Source: an uncultured Bacilli bacterium
GTDB taxonomy: Bacteria; Bacillota_I; Bacilli_A; RF39; UBA660
DNA: 56,347 nt
Direction of reading: 5' to 3'
NCBI GenBank assembly: GCA_934183165.1
Contig: CAKPRZ010000008.1
Coordinates: 1-56,347 of the forward strand
The notes beneath the pieces were generated by a model, which had not been told where the DNA came from, did no database searches, and worked only from the letters and a program-made list of their open reading frames with translations. The translations under genes were made by a program, and so were the position numbers. Below, in pieces: positions 16,380 to 25,582 of the stretch (within the stretch, counting starts at the first letter, position 1; each line of letters opens with the position of its first letter).

Positions 16380-17498
16380 TTATTTCATTTTTGCAAACAT
16401 AAATTCAACAATCTTTTTAGTTGCTTTTTCTTTATTTAAGTTAATATATTTAATAGAAAAATCTTTAACACTATCTAAATTGTAATCTTTCTTTTCAATA
16501 GAACTAACAATTTTTTCAGCATTTTCATCTATAACACCTGGCATTTTTTTATAATCTAAATAAAAGTTTCTAGAGTTATAATAAGAACTATAATCATAGC
16601 AATAAAACATAAGTGGTTTATTAAGAAGAGATGCTTCAAAAACAATAGCAGAATAATCAGTAATAACAACATCAGAAACATACATCATATCAATCGTCGA
16701 AAATTTTCTATCTATAATTACTCTATCATCATCTATTTTTAATTTTGATAGAGGATGAAGTTTAATGATTAAATTATATTTTGAATAATCTATTTTATTA
16801 ATTAAATTATATATAGGTTTGCTATCTTCGCCATTTTTTCTAAACGTTGGAGCATATAGTATGTTTTCTTTTTTTGATAATTCATGATAAGTTTTTATAA
16901 TTTTTCTTTTTTTCTTTGAGATAATTTTTTTATCAAGTAGTAAATCTACTCTAGGTAGTGGCATAACAATTATATTTTTAGGTTGGTAATTAAACGCTTC
17001 AGCAAAATACTTTTTTGATTCCTCACTACTAGTAAATATATAATCATAATTAAAGTGCATTTTCATGGCCTCAGCAAGCTTTCTACTACTTCCCTCTTTT
17101 TTATCTAAAATACTATAACCAAATTTTTTAAAAGATCCAAGTGCATGCCACATCTGTATTATAATAGTATTCTTTTTTTTCTTTAAAACACTAGCAGTAA
17201 TACAGTAACTGTCTAAAATAATTAATTTAGATGTTGATAAGTGATACATTTGAATAAACATATGAAAAATATATTTGATCTTATTTAAAAAGCCTTTTTC
17301 TATTTTTTTACATAATATCACTACTTTAATATTTTTATCTGCTCTTTTGATTTCTTTTTCTAAAAGTTTTATATCTTCACTTTTTTTATTGCTCTGTCTT
17401 GAAATAAATGTAATTTTATTTTGAATTGGTAAAAGTTTAAATGGCAAATAAATTATATTTAATATAAATATAGCTATATTAATTAGTAGTATTTTCAT
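16380..17498 (-). CDS. CDP-glycerol glycerophosphotransferase family protein (TagB/TagF-like)
   Basis: 372 aa from the second ATG (17498), which has the better distance to GGAAG than the ATG three codons earlier. An N-terminal hydrophobic segment (about 1-20) suggests peripheral membrane association. WHALGSFKKFG and ITDYSAIVFEASLLNKP are the two hallmark motifs of the Glyphos_transf family, which transfers glycerol- or ribitol-phosphate from CDP donors in wall teichoic acid synthesis. Size fits a single-domain primase (TagB) or short polymerase; which one cannot be told. It has its own promoter (17521-17549). Confidence 0.88.
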   Translation of the reverse strand: MKILLINIAIFILNIIYLPFKLLPIQNKITFISRQSNKKSEDIKLLEKEIKRADKNIKVVILCKKIEKGFLNKIKYIFHMFIQMYHLSTSKLIILDSYCITASVLKKKKNTIIIQMWHALGSFKKFGYSILDKKEGSSRKLAEAMKMHFNYDYIFTSSEESKKYFAEAFNYQPKNIIVMPLPRVDLLLDKKIISKKKRKIIKTYHELSKKENILYAPTFRKNGEDSKPIYNLINKIDYSKYNLIIKLHPLSKLKIDDDRVIIDRKFSTIDMMYVSDVVITDYSAIVFEASLLNKPLMFYCYDYSSYYNSRNFYLDYKKMPGVIDENAEKIVSSIEKKDYNLDSVKDFSIKYINLNKEKATKKIVEFMFAKMK

Positions 17499-17520
17499 TA
17501 CATTCACTTCCTTTTTTAGT

Positions 17521-17549
17521 ATTATAATATATTAAATATTTATTAACAA
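17521..17549 (-). promoter_or_regulatory. Promoter for the TagB/TagF-like gene
   Basis: On the minus strand TTGTTA (17544-17549) and TATAAT (17521-17526) are 17 bases apart. Confidence 0.65.
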
Positions 17550-17580
17550 TAGGCTTTTTTTAAATAGTTCACGATATTAT

Positions 17581-17614
17581 TAAAAGTACATTTCAAAATG
17601 AAAATGTACTTTTA
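17581..17614. terminator. Terminator after the GT2-TagF fusion gene
   Basis: A 13-bp stem (17581-17593 with 17602-17614, TAAAAGTACATTT / AAATGTACTTTTA) has an 8-base loop. The stem ends in A/T runs on both sides, so it could act in both directions, but only the minus-strand gene (stop at 17649) needs it. Confidence 0.7.
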
Positions 17615-17648
17615 GTTATTTTACTTTGTATTTATCGTACCCATATCA

Positions 17649-20327
17649 TTATAATTCAGTCATTTTTTTAACTATCTCATTATATATTCTTTCACAATTT
17701 TTATCATCATTAAATTTAAATGTTTTTTCAATTCTATTTAAATATTTTTTTTCTATTTTGCAATCATTATTAATTATCTTAATCAAATTATCAATAAATT
17801 CATCATGATCTGTTAAGCATGGGCCAAATGCCATTTTATTATAGTCAAAATATCCTTGCTGATATACTTGACCTTCATAAAAAGAATCACGATCAGCCTG
17901 ATAATATATAACAGGCTTTTTTAAATAAGCAAAGTCAAAAAACACACTTGAATAATCTGTAACTAATAATTTGTTTTCACAAAATTCTTTTTGATAGTTT
18001 ATATTTTTAGTTTCGATTTCAATAAAATCATTTAAATCAAAATCTTTAATTTGAGGCATAACATTTGGATGTGGTATAAATCTTATTTTATATCCTTTTT
18101 CATCTAAAACTTTTAATAATTTTTTATCATTAAATACCCTATTTATGAATTTATAGTAGTCAGAATTTTTAAATTCAGGATTGTATATTCTTTCACCGTT
18201 TTCTTTATTTATGCCTACAGATAAAGAACTACGCCATGTTAACGAAAACATAATTTTATTTTTCAATTTAGTTTTTTTCTTCATTTTTAATAAATTGTCA
18301 AATCTTGAAAATCCAGTCAATTTTACAATATCTTTACCATAATTATAGTTTCCTTCTAATATCGAATTATATTCTTTTGTACACGCTGTAACAAACATAT
18401 CTATTCTTTTAGTATTAATATTCAACCAAGGACTTAAATCATCTTTAGTTATACCATGCTGTAAAAATATGAATTTAAAGTAATATTGATCTCTAACATA
18501 AGCACCACTTCTACCTAATGGGTTAAATATGTAGTTTTCTGCATGTGCCGAAGCAACAACGTCAGCATTATTAAAAATTAACTTATATTTAATAGAATTT
18601 GGGTCTAATACTTTACCAATTTTTTTAATTCTTTCGTAGTCTATACTAGATGAGGATAAAATAAAATAGATGTTTTTTTCAGGATGATTGTCAATCATAT
18701 ATCTGAAAAAATGCTCTCCATTATCATCTGCCCTATTTACTCTATCAGAAATAAGCCAAATTTCTTTTCTTTTAAATAATCTGGAGATTTTAGTATATAA
18801 TCTAATAATTAAGCTTTTGATTTTTCTTTTCAATAACAAATTTACATCATTGGCCACTTCATAAAATATAGATTTAAAAATATTCTTTTTATTATTATAA
18901 ATACTTCCATTTTTTAAAACCAAAGTCCTGTCTTTAAAATGATGATAACTTCTAGGAAGTAATTTAGAAAAAATTGCACCTATTCCAAAATTTGGACTTA
19001 TATTTATTTTTCCTATTTTGAAACTTAGTTTCCAATTTTCTTTATCAAGGGGAACATTAAATTCAATTCCGGAATACTCATAAATATCTTCACCATTGAA
19101 TGACTCATTATTTGATTTCGAAGCAAGTTTATAATATTTAACCTCTATATTTTTATCATCTAATATAATATTAAATTCTTTTTTGCTTATATATTTTAAA
19201 TTAATTTTTCCGTAAAATTTTAATGTCGCATCATTTAAATATACTCTATCAATTTGAAGAAAATTTAGTTTATTAATATCAATACTGGCTTCATTAATAA
19301 GTACATTTTCGGATGTAATAGAAATCATATCTTTTTCTTTTTTATCATATTTTAATTTTAATAAGAATAATTTCTCATTAAGATTCAAATGTTTATGAGA
19401 CAAAATCACATCATCATCTGTCTTTTTAATCAAATAAATCAGACTATCCGAATAAGTTTTTCGCTGTAAAGCATTTAAGGGGCTAAATGTACTATTATAC
19501 TCTAATCTCCATTTAATATCATACATAATAACGTATTGAATATATTTTAAAACTTTATTATATTTTTTTTCTGATAAATTATATAGATATTTATATACAT
19601 TTATTGGTGTAGACAAATACCAATCTAGATTTTTTACTTGATTTTGTATTGCAGAAGATCCATCATTTCTTCTTCTATAATAGTATTTTGGCTTTTTTAA
19701 CATCATTATATTTTTTTCATCTAATAATATTTCATTTATTAATCTACTATCTTCAGAATATTTAATTTCCTGTGGAAATTGATATTTTTTTATTAAATCT
19801 AAACTAAAAAATACAGAAGATGCACTCAACTGAGGATAATCATACTCTTCAGCAACATTAACAACTTTATTTTTAGAATATTTATAATTTAATGGATGAT
19901 TTCCTTTCCTTGCATCAAAAAATATTAATTTGCAACTAAAAATTTTGATATTTCTATTTTTTTTATAATTTTTATAAACATCTTTAAATGTATGCTTGTC
20001 CCAAATATCATCACTATCAAAAAAGTTAACCAACTCACCTTCAGCATATTTTAATCCATTATTTCTAGCTGCTGATACACCAGAATTTTTTTGTTTAATG
20101 TATACGACATTGTTTGGATATTTATTTTTGTATTTCAGACAAATTTCTTCCGAATTATCAGGAGAACCATCATTCACCAAAATAAGTTGAATATTTTTTT
20201 CAAACCCAATAGTCTGGTTAATAACACTTTCTAGTGTTTCTTCTAAATAATCTTCAACGTTATATATTGGTACAATAACAGAAAATTTATATTTATATCC
20301 TTTACTTGCAATTTGATTGTCTTTCAT
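17649..20327 (-). CDS. Bifunctional GT2 glycosyltransferase / CDP-ribitol(glycerol) phosphotransferase
   Basis: 892 aa. Residues ~14-300 are a family 2 glycosyltransferase (FSVIVPIYNVEDYLEETL, LVNDGSPDNSEE, VSAARNNGLKYAEGE, FFDSDDIW). A middle linker region (about 340-520) is unassigned. Residues ~540-890 are a Glyphos_transf domain with QHGITKDDLSPWLN and VTDYSSVFFDFAYLKKP. Such GT2-TagF fusions build and decorate poly(polyol-phosphate) chains at the inner membrane face. With tarI and tarJ directly upstream, the polyol is probably ribitol. It starts 19 bases after tarJ behind AGGAGG, so is in the same operon; terminator at 17581-17614. Confidence 0.9.
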   Translation of the reverse strand: MKDNQIASKGYKYKFSVIVPIYNVEDYLEETLESVINQTIGFEKNIQLILVNDGSPDNSEEICLKYKNKYPNNVVYIKQKNSGVSAARNNGLKYAEGELVNFFDSDDIWDKHTFKDVYKNYKKNRNIKIFSCKLIFFDARKGNHPLNYKYSKNKVVNVAEEYDYPQLSASSVFFSLDLIKKYQFPQEIKYSEDSRLINEILLDEKNIMMLKKPKYYYRRRNDGSSAIQNQVKNLDWYLSTPINVYKYLYNLSEKKYNKVLKYIQYVIMYDIKWRLEYNSTFSPLNALQRKTYSDSLIYLIKKTDDDVILSHKHLNLNEKLFLLKLKYDKKEKDMISITSENVLINEASIDINKLNFLQIDRVYLNDATLKFYGKINLKYISKKEFNIILDDKNIEVKYYKLASKSNNESFNGEDIYEYSGIEFNVPLDKENWKLSFKIGKINISPNFGIGAIFSKLLPRSYHHFKDRTLVLKNGSIYNNKKNIFKSIFYEVANDVNLLLKRKIKSLIIRLYTKISRLFKRKEIWLISDRVNRADDNGEHFFRYMIDNHPEKNIYFILSSSSIDYERIKKIGKVLDPNSIKYKLIFNNADVVASAHAENYIFNPLGRSGAYVRDQYYFKFIFLQHGITKDDLSPWLNINTKRIDMFVTACTKEYNSILEGNYNYGKDIVKLTGFSRFDNLLKMKKKTKLKNKIMFSLTWRSSLSVGINKENGERIYNPEFKNSDYYKFINRVFNDKKLLKVLDEKGYKIRFIPHPNVMPQIKDFDLNDFIEIETKNINYQKEFCENKLLVTDYSSVFFDFAYLKKPVIYYQADRDSFYEGQVYQQGYFDYNKMAFGPCLTDHDEFIDNLIKIINNDCKIEKKYLNRIEKTFKFNDDKNCERIYNEIVKKMTEL

Positions 20328-20346
20328 TTTTACATTTCCTCCTATA

Positions 20347-21363
20347 CTATTGCCATTTCATTATTGTTTTAAATTCGTTGTTTAAATCCTTATCAAACGC
20401 TTCGCTAATATCTTTTATACTTTTTACTTCTATTTCATCAGAAATAATTGTATTTAAATAATCTCTAGCATCAGGAAATTTTTCTAAAAATTCAATAGAA
20501 GCTGCAAAATCTTCATACCCACTTCTACTATTTCCTAGCAATGTCAACCCTTTTTCTAATATCATTCTAGTATTAATTGGAACATTGCTTTCACTAACAC
20601 CCATCAAGGCGATTGAACCTTCGGGGTTTATATAATCTATTATTTGATTAATTGCATCTTCAGAATGACTTCCACCAACACATTCAAATGCGTGATCAAT
20701 CATAAAATTATCTGGTAATTCATTTATTAAATAAACTTCATCAGCAAATTGAAAATAATTTAACTTTTCCCTAACCGCACCTACAACGACAATTTTTGCA
20801 TTTGGGAAAGTATATTTTAACACTAGTGCAGTTACAAAGCCAACATTACCATCACCCCAAACACCAATAGTTTGCTTTCTTATATGACTGTAACTAGTAA
20901 AGTGTTCTAATGCATTCATAGCAACACTCATGAGTTCCAACAATACTGCAGTCCTATCTTCAATATTATAATAGGGAATCACTCTATTTCTATTCATAAC
21001 AACAATACTTCTCATAAAGCCATCATAGCCACTTGATTTAAAGTGACTACTTCTTAAATAATTTTCTTTAATAACTTTATCCTGTTCAATTGGAGTATTT
21101 GGAATCATAACTACTTTGGTTCCAGTTGATATTTCACCTTTTGGATCGTAGAGAACTTCACCTACAGCCTCATGTATTAAAGCCATTGGTAATTTTTTCT
21201 TTAGGACATCTGCATCCCTTTTGCCAGTATAATATCTTTGATCAGCTGCGCAAATTGATAAATAAATTGGTTTTACAACAATATCTTCAATTTCTAATTT
21301 TTCATCTATAAAATCAATTCTAATTTGCCTTGGTGAAAACAATCTATATGTCTGGCTTATCAT
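20347..21363 (-). CDS. tarJ: Ribulose-5-phosphate reductase TarJ
   Basis: 338 aa, zinc-dependent medium-chain alcohol dehydrogenase fold. The N-terminal SICAADQRYYTGKRD, the Rossmann segment GVWGDGNVGFVTALVL and CVGGSHS match TarJ, which reduces ribulose 5-phosphate to ribitol 5-phosphate with NADPH. Its ATG overlaps the tarI stop by one base (TAATG), so the pair is translationally coupled and makes CDP-ribitol for teichoic acid. Confidence 0.93.
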   Translation of the reverse strand: MISQTYRLFSPRQIRIDFIDEKLEIEDIVVKPIYLSICAADQRYYTGKRDADVLKKKLPMALIHEAVGEVLYDPKGEISTGTKVVMIPNTPIEQDKVIKENYLRSSHFKSSGYDGFMRSIVVMNRNRVIPYYNIEDRTAVLLELMSVAMNALEHFTSYSHIRKQTIGVWGDGNVGFVTALVLKYTFPNAKIVVVGAVREKLNYFQFADEVYLINELPDNFMIDHAFECVGGSHSEDAINQIIDYINPEGSIALMGVSESNVPINTRMILEKGLTLLGNSRSGYEDFAASIEFLEKFPDARDYLNTIISDEIEVKSIKDISEAFDKDLNNEFKTIMKWQ

Positions 21364-22073
21364 TACTTGTTACCTCTTTCCATAAGTATAGCATTGGCGA
21401 TTTTCAAATCATAAGTATCATTAAGTTTTATATTATAAATTTCACCATTTACTAGTCCAATTTTTTCTTTTTTTAATGCAAACACTTTGCATGCATCAGT
21501 TAAAATCTTTTTTTCATCATCAGTTAATGAATTATAAATGTTCACTAATTTTTTTATATTAAAACTTTGTGGTGTTTGTCCTTGATACATGTTATTTCTA
21601 TCTGGAACTGATTTAATTTCTTTTCCATCTATACTCTCTACTATAGTATCAGTTGCAGGAATAACTGTATCTACAGCATCATACTTTTTGGCACTTTCAA
21701 TGTTATCATTTATTATTTTTTGTGTTACAAATGGCCTCACAGCATCATGAGTAATAATAATATCATCATCACTTAATCCATAATTTTCCTCAATAAATTT
21801 ACAACCATTAATAATGGTATCATTCCTTGTTACTCCACCACATACAACATCAACATTACTACTCGGAATGTACTTTTCTAATAAGTCATTCATATAAGTC
21901 ATCCAATCTTTCGGACAACAAACTATTACTTTGGATATAAATTTATTAATAATAAATTGTTCAATAGTATGAATAACAATTGGTTTACTTCCTAACATCA
22001 AAAATTGCTTAGGCATATCCGTATTGCCCATTTTAGTTCCTTTTCCTCCAGCTAATATTTCAGCATATACCAT
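21363..22073 (-). CDS. tarI: Ribitol-5-phosphate cytidylyltransferase TarI
   Basis: 236 aa. The IspD/TarI nucleotide-binding loop ILAGGKGTKMG (7-17), then MPKQFL, HDAVRPFV and a late YDLKIA are present. The usual Arg of the GTRM loop is Lys here, a conservative change. It makes CDP-ribitol from CTP and ribitol 5-phosphate. It is the first gene of the tarI-tarJ-GT2/TagF operon, with a strong promoter at 22098-22126 and an AAGGTGAT ribosome site. Confidence 0.93.
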   Translation of the reverse strand: MVYAEILAGGKGTKMGNTDMPKQFLMLGSKPIVIHTIEQFIINKFISKVIVCCPKDWMTYMNDLLEKYIPSSNVDVVCGGVTRNDTIINGCKFIEENYGLSDDDIIITHDAVRPFVTQKIINDNIESAKKYDAVDTVIPATDTIVESIDGKEIKSVPDRNNMYQGQTPQSFNIKKLVNIYNSLTDDEKKILTDACKVFALKKEKIGLVNGEIYNIKLNDTYDLKIANAILMERGNK

Positions 22074-22097
22074 ATAATCACCTTATTTCTTAAAATA

Positions 22098-22126
22098 ATT
22101 ATAACAAAAGTATATGCTTTTATCAA
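22098..22126 (-). promoter_or_regulatory. Promoter of the tarIJ operon
   Basis: On the minus strand TTGATA (22121-22126) and TATAAT (22098-22103) are 17 bases apart, ending about 25 bases before the tarI ATG. Confidence 0.8.
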
Positions 22127-22176
22127 CCATACTTAAGTTTTATTTTTCAATAAAAAAAAGACTTTTAAGCCTCATT

Positions 22177-22464
22177 TTAATTAAATAATCCCTTTATAAA
22201 CTTAATATCATCCAATTTTATTATCTTGTTATTTGAAGTAAGAATATGATCTCCTATTTTACTAACTATTTTACAACTTATTTTAGTACCATCTCTAGTT
22301 TCTATCATAACAGGTGTATTTAAAATATATTCATTATCCAAATCAACTTTTAAATTATCAGTAACATTATTATTCTTATCTATATTAGAATAAAAAACGC
22401 GTTTATTGTTATTAATATGCGTAAAATCACTATTTTTATAAAGCTCTGGTAACTTTTTCTTCAT
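22177..22464 (-). CDS. Hypothetical small protein, 95 aa
   Basis: Not recognised. The C-terminal half (TPVMIETRDGTKISCKIV, GDHILTSNNKIIKLDDI) looks like a small beta-barrel (SH3/Sm-like) with a regular strand pattern; the N-terminal half is polar. No TM or signal. It starts behind AAAAGGAATG. A weak hairpin followed by a T-run lies just past the stop (about 22152-22172). It is divergent from the SEDS gene. Confidence 0.65.
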   Translation of the reverse strand: MKKKLPELYKNSDFTHINNNKRVFYSNIDKNNNVTDNLKVDLDNEYILNTPVMIETRDGTKISCKIVSKIGDHILTSNNKIIKLDDIKFIKGLFN

Positions 22465-22547
22465 AATATCATTCCTTTTCTAAAATATTTTATGTCTATA
22501 ATAAATAAAAATGACTATTTAAAGCATAATAATTGTAGGTGATTACA

Positions 22548-23687
22548 ATGAAACAAAAGAAAATTGTATTTGATAAGGAAATGATTATTCTACTATTTCT
22601 TTTAGCAATTTCAAGTTTATTTAGTATATACTCAGCTTCTATGTATTTATCAAAAACTCTTGGAAATTTAGTACTTAAACAAACTCTTTGGTATTTAATT
22701 GGTATCATTTTAATATATATTATATTCAAATTAAAAATAAATTTTTTTATCAAAATCACTCCATATTTATATTTATTTAATATCATTTTACTTTTAGGCC
22801 TTTTGTTTGTTGCTCCAACAATTAATGGTAGTAAGTGTTGGTATGTCATAGAAGGAATTGGGAGTTTTCAACCAAGTGAATTTATGAAAATTAGTTTAAT
22901 TTTAATGGAAGCATACATAATAGATAAATTTAAAAGTAAACATCAAAATCCTACTTTAATTGAAGAATTTAAATTAATTTTATTAATAGGAATTGTATTT
23001 TTAATTCCTAGTATATTAACATTTTTAGAACCAGATACAGGAGCAGTTATTATATATTTCTTTATAACTATAAGTATCCTTTTTATAAGTGGAATTAGAA
23101 CTAGATGGTTCATATTTTTAACACTAATAATTGCAATTTTTCTAGGATTGTTTTTTGGAGTTTATTTCTTTAATAAAAATCTATTTATAAAAGTTTTAGG
23201 AAGTGACTTTTTCTATAGAATTGATAGAGTTATAAATTGGAAAAATGGTAGTGGGATGCAACTAGAGAATTCTTTAGCTGCGATCGGTTCAGGTGGTATT
23301 TTGGGACATGGTTTTAATAAAACTCCTCTATATTTTCCAGAAGCAGGTACTGACTTTATATTTACCGTTTTTTCATCTAATTTTGGATTAGCTGGTAGTA
23401 CTTTTTTAATCATAATTATTTTACTGTTAGATATACACATATTAAATAATGGAAAATTATCTAATAATAATTATTTTAAATATTTAACAGCTGGAATAGT
23501 TGCAATACTTTTTTATCAACAAATTCAAAATATATCTATGACAATAGGATTATTACCAATTACAGGAATAACACTCCCCTTCATAAGTTATGGTGGTTCT
23601 TCATTATTAGCATATATGATTTTAATTGGTTTTAGTATGTATATATATAGTGATAATAAAACACATAAAAAAAGAAGAACTGTTTAG
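22548..23687 (+). CDS. SEDS peptidoglycan glycosyltransferase (RodA/FtsW family)
   Basis: 379 aa from the ATG at 22548; the GTG upstream belongs to the AGGTGAT ribosome site. About ten TM helices. Family marks are NGSKCWYVI...GSFQPSEFMKI (about 96-120), FLEPDTGAVI, and the C-terminal LPITGITLPFISYGGSS. SEDS proteins polymerise lipid II into glycan strands together with a class B PBP. RodA, FtsW and SpoVE cannot be told apart from this alone; RodA-type is my guess because no division genes are near. A bidirectional terminator overlaps the stop. Confidence 0.92.
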   Translation: MKQKKIVFDKEMIILLFLLAISSLFSIYSASMYLSKTLGNLVLKQTLWYLIGIILIYIIFKLKINFFIKITPYLYLFNIILLLGLLFVAPTINGSKCWYVIEGIGSFQPSEFMKISLILMEAYIIDKFKSKHQNPTLIEEFKLILLIGIVFLIPSILTFLEPDTGAVIIYFFITISILFISGIRTRWFIFLTLIIAIFLGLFFGVYFFNKNLFIKVLGSDFFYRIDRVINWKNGSGMQLENSLAAIGSGGILGHGFNKTPLYFPEAGTDFIFTVFSSNFGLAGSTFLIIIILLLDIHILNNGKLSNNNYFKYLTAGIVAILFYQQIQNISMTIGLLPITGITLPFISYGGSSLLAYMILIGFSMYIYSDNKTHKKRRTV

Positions 23688-23696
23688 TTCTTTTTT
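23673..23696. terminator. Bidirectional terminator between the SEDS gene and the convergent 327-aa gene
   Basis: AAGAACT / AGTTCTT with a GTTT loop is flanked by T-runs in both directions, and overlaps the 3' ends of both convergent genes. Confidence 0.7.
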
Positions 23697-24667
23697 ATAA
23701 GCCGATATCCACCTGTACGAGCAATTTCTACTCCATCACCACTACACACCTCATCATTATATTTTATTACTTTTGCATATAATGTTTGATTAGGCTTGTT
23801 AAGATTAATGGAAAATTTTCTTGTTGCTAAGTATTTTATTGATTTGCAACTCGATTTATTTATTTCAACATCTTCGTTATTGTTTTTTTCATAGGTTATA
23901 ATTTTATAATATAATGGATATTCTCTTCCCCATAAAGAAACCCATTTATAATTTTTTGTCATAGAAAAATCAAGGGTTGTATTATTGTGATATTCTTTTT
24001 TTGATGGTTCATCTATATTTAATTGTAATAGACTTTCTTTATTATAGTTTAAGCAATAATCTTTGAATCCTGGATATTTGTAGCATTTTTTATCATCACC
24101 AGTTTGATTAACTTCTTCAGCTTTGATACTTTTAAAATCATAAACCGAATCAAATATTGTATCTTTATAAACCCATTCGTTTATGGCATCATAATCCCAA
24201 ATTGAACTTGGTCTCCATATTTTATAACTAATACCTTTATATAAAGTCTTTTTATCATCATTTGTAGCCTTAAGTACTACTCTAACTGAAATTTGTTTAA
24301 CGATATTGTCATTAGTATTTTTAATTTTATTATAATCAATTTGTTTAGTTATATCACTATAACAAATTTTTTGACTATTGATTCCATCATTATAATGATC
24401 ATACTCTAAAATTTTATTATTATCATAAGATTCACCAACATTTGCCCAATAAACTTGTATCATCCAGTTTTTTATTGATTTAGGAGAAGTTAATTTAATA
24501 CAATCTAAATTTATAGTTTCAAGATTAAACTTATTGATGTCGGCGTTTTTATTAAGTGAAAAAAACGTTTTAGAACTTGATTCATCATATATACCATAGC
24601 TATTTCCTATCAGTATTAGTATTCCTAGAAAGACCGCAATTAGTGATATTTTTTTATATTTATTCAT
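23684..24667 (-). CDS. Hypothetical secreted or membrane-anchored protein, 327 aa
   Basis: Not recognised. One N-terminal hydrophobic segment (about 7-24) looks like a signal anchor; the rest is extracellular, with scattered cysteines and many aromatic residues (IWRPSSIWDYDAINEW), and ends in a basic tail. It lies 28 bases downstream of sigG on the same strand with no terminator between, so it may be cotranscribed with sigG and could have a sporulation-linked role; that is an inference from position only. Convergent with the SEDS gene (4-base overlap). Confidence 0.7.
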   Translation of the reverse strand: MNKYKKISLIAVFLGILILIGNSYGIYDESSSKTFFSLNKNADINKFNLETINLDCIKLTSPKSIKNWMIQVYWANVGESYDNNKILEYDHYNDGINSQKICYSDITKQIDYNKIKNTNDNIVKQISVRVVLKATNDDKKTLYKGISYKIWRPSSIWDYDAINEWVYKDTIFDSVYDFKSIKAEEVNQTGDDKKCYKYPGFKDYCLNYNKESLLQLNIDEPSKKEYHNNTTLDFSMTKNYKWVSLWGREYPLYYKIITYEKNNNEDVEINKSSCKSIKYLATRKFSINLNKPNQTLYAKVIKYNDEVCSGDGVEIARTGGYRLIKKN

Positions 24668-24695
24668 TTTAATTTTCCTTTCTATTATTTGTAAT

Positions 24696-25472
24696 TCACT
24701 TAACTATATTCTTCAAATTATCAATAATTCCTTTTTCTATTCTTGAAACTTGAGCTTGACTTATCCCTAATTCTTCAGATATTTCCATCTGAGTTTTACC
24801 AATAATAAAACGCTGATCAAGTACATACTGTTCTCTTTTACTTAAACTATTAATTGCATCTTCAACAGTCATTTTTATATCTAAATCAGTATTTCTAGCT
24901 TTTCGATCTTCTATTTGATCAAATAAATAAATTGTATCCCCACCATCATTATAAATTGGTTCAAAAATACTAACTGGATCTTTCATAGATTCAAGAGAAT
25001 TAATAATATCATAAGTTGATACACCTAATTTTTTTGCTAGTTCCTCTGTTGTTGGTTCTTCATTATTTTTCATGGTTAATTCTTCTTTTAATTTTAATAT
25101 TTTATATGCCAAATCTTTTAATGATCTACTTACACGTATACTACTATTATCCCTTAAATATCTTTTTACTTCTCCTTGAATCATTGGAACACAATAAGTA
25201 GAAAATTTAACACCATACGATAAATCAAAATTATCGATTGCTTTTAATAGACCTATACATCCTATCTGAAATAAATCATCCATATTATCAACATGTTTAT
25301 TAAATTTTCTTAATATACTTAATACTAATTTTAAGTTTCCTTGTACAAGAGTATCCCTTGCTTTTCCATCACCATCTTTCATTTTTTTAAATAATTCTTC
25401 CATTTCACTAGAAGATAAAACTTGAATATTTGCTGTATCCACGCCACTTATTTCAACTTTATGACGTGCCAT
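24696..25472 (-). CDS. sigG: RNA polymerase sporulation sigma factor SigG
   Basis: 258 aa from the ATG at 25472, directly after AAAGGAGAT. It opens with MARHKVEISGVDTANIQVL, the N-terminal signature of SigG rather than SigF (KVEICGVDT in Bacillus subtilis). Region 2 has DDLFQIGCIGLLKAIDNFD and VKFSTYCVPMI, followed by GEVKRYLRDNSSIRVSRSL; region 4 has GKTQMEISEELGISQAQVSR. SigG directs late forespore genes in endospore formers. No spoIIGA/sigE or other sporulation gene is next to it here. Length and all regions look intact. Confidence 0.93.
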   Translation of the reverse strand: MARHKVEISGVDTANIQVLSSSEMEELFKKMKDGDGKARDTLVQGNLKLVLSILRKFNKHVDNMDDLFQIGCIGLLKAIDNFDLSYGVKFSTYCVPMIQGEVKRYLRDNSSIRVSRSLKDLAYKILKLKEELTMKNNEEPTTEELAKKLGVSTYDIINSLESMKDPVSIFEPIYNDGGDTIYLFDQIEDRKARNTDLDIKMTVEDAINSLSKREQYVLDQRFIIGKTQMEISEELGISQAQVSRIEKGIIDNLKNIVK

Positions 25473-25529
25473 AATATCTCCTTTCAAGTAAATTATGGTT
25501 AAATAGCCTAATAATTATACAATATTAGT

Positions 25530-25558
25530 TTTACAAATTTTATTTTATATATTATAAT
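25530..25558 (+). promoter_or_regulatory. Promoter for the Fic gene
   Basis: TTTACA (25530-25535) and TATAAT (25553-25558) are 17 bases apart, about 25 bases before the ATG. Confidence 0.75.
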
Positions 25559-25582
25559 ATCAAGCTTAAAGGAGGCATTATT

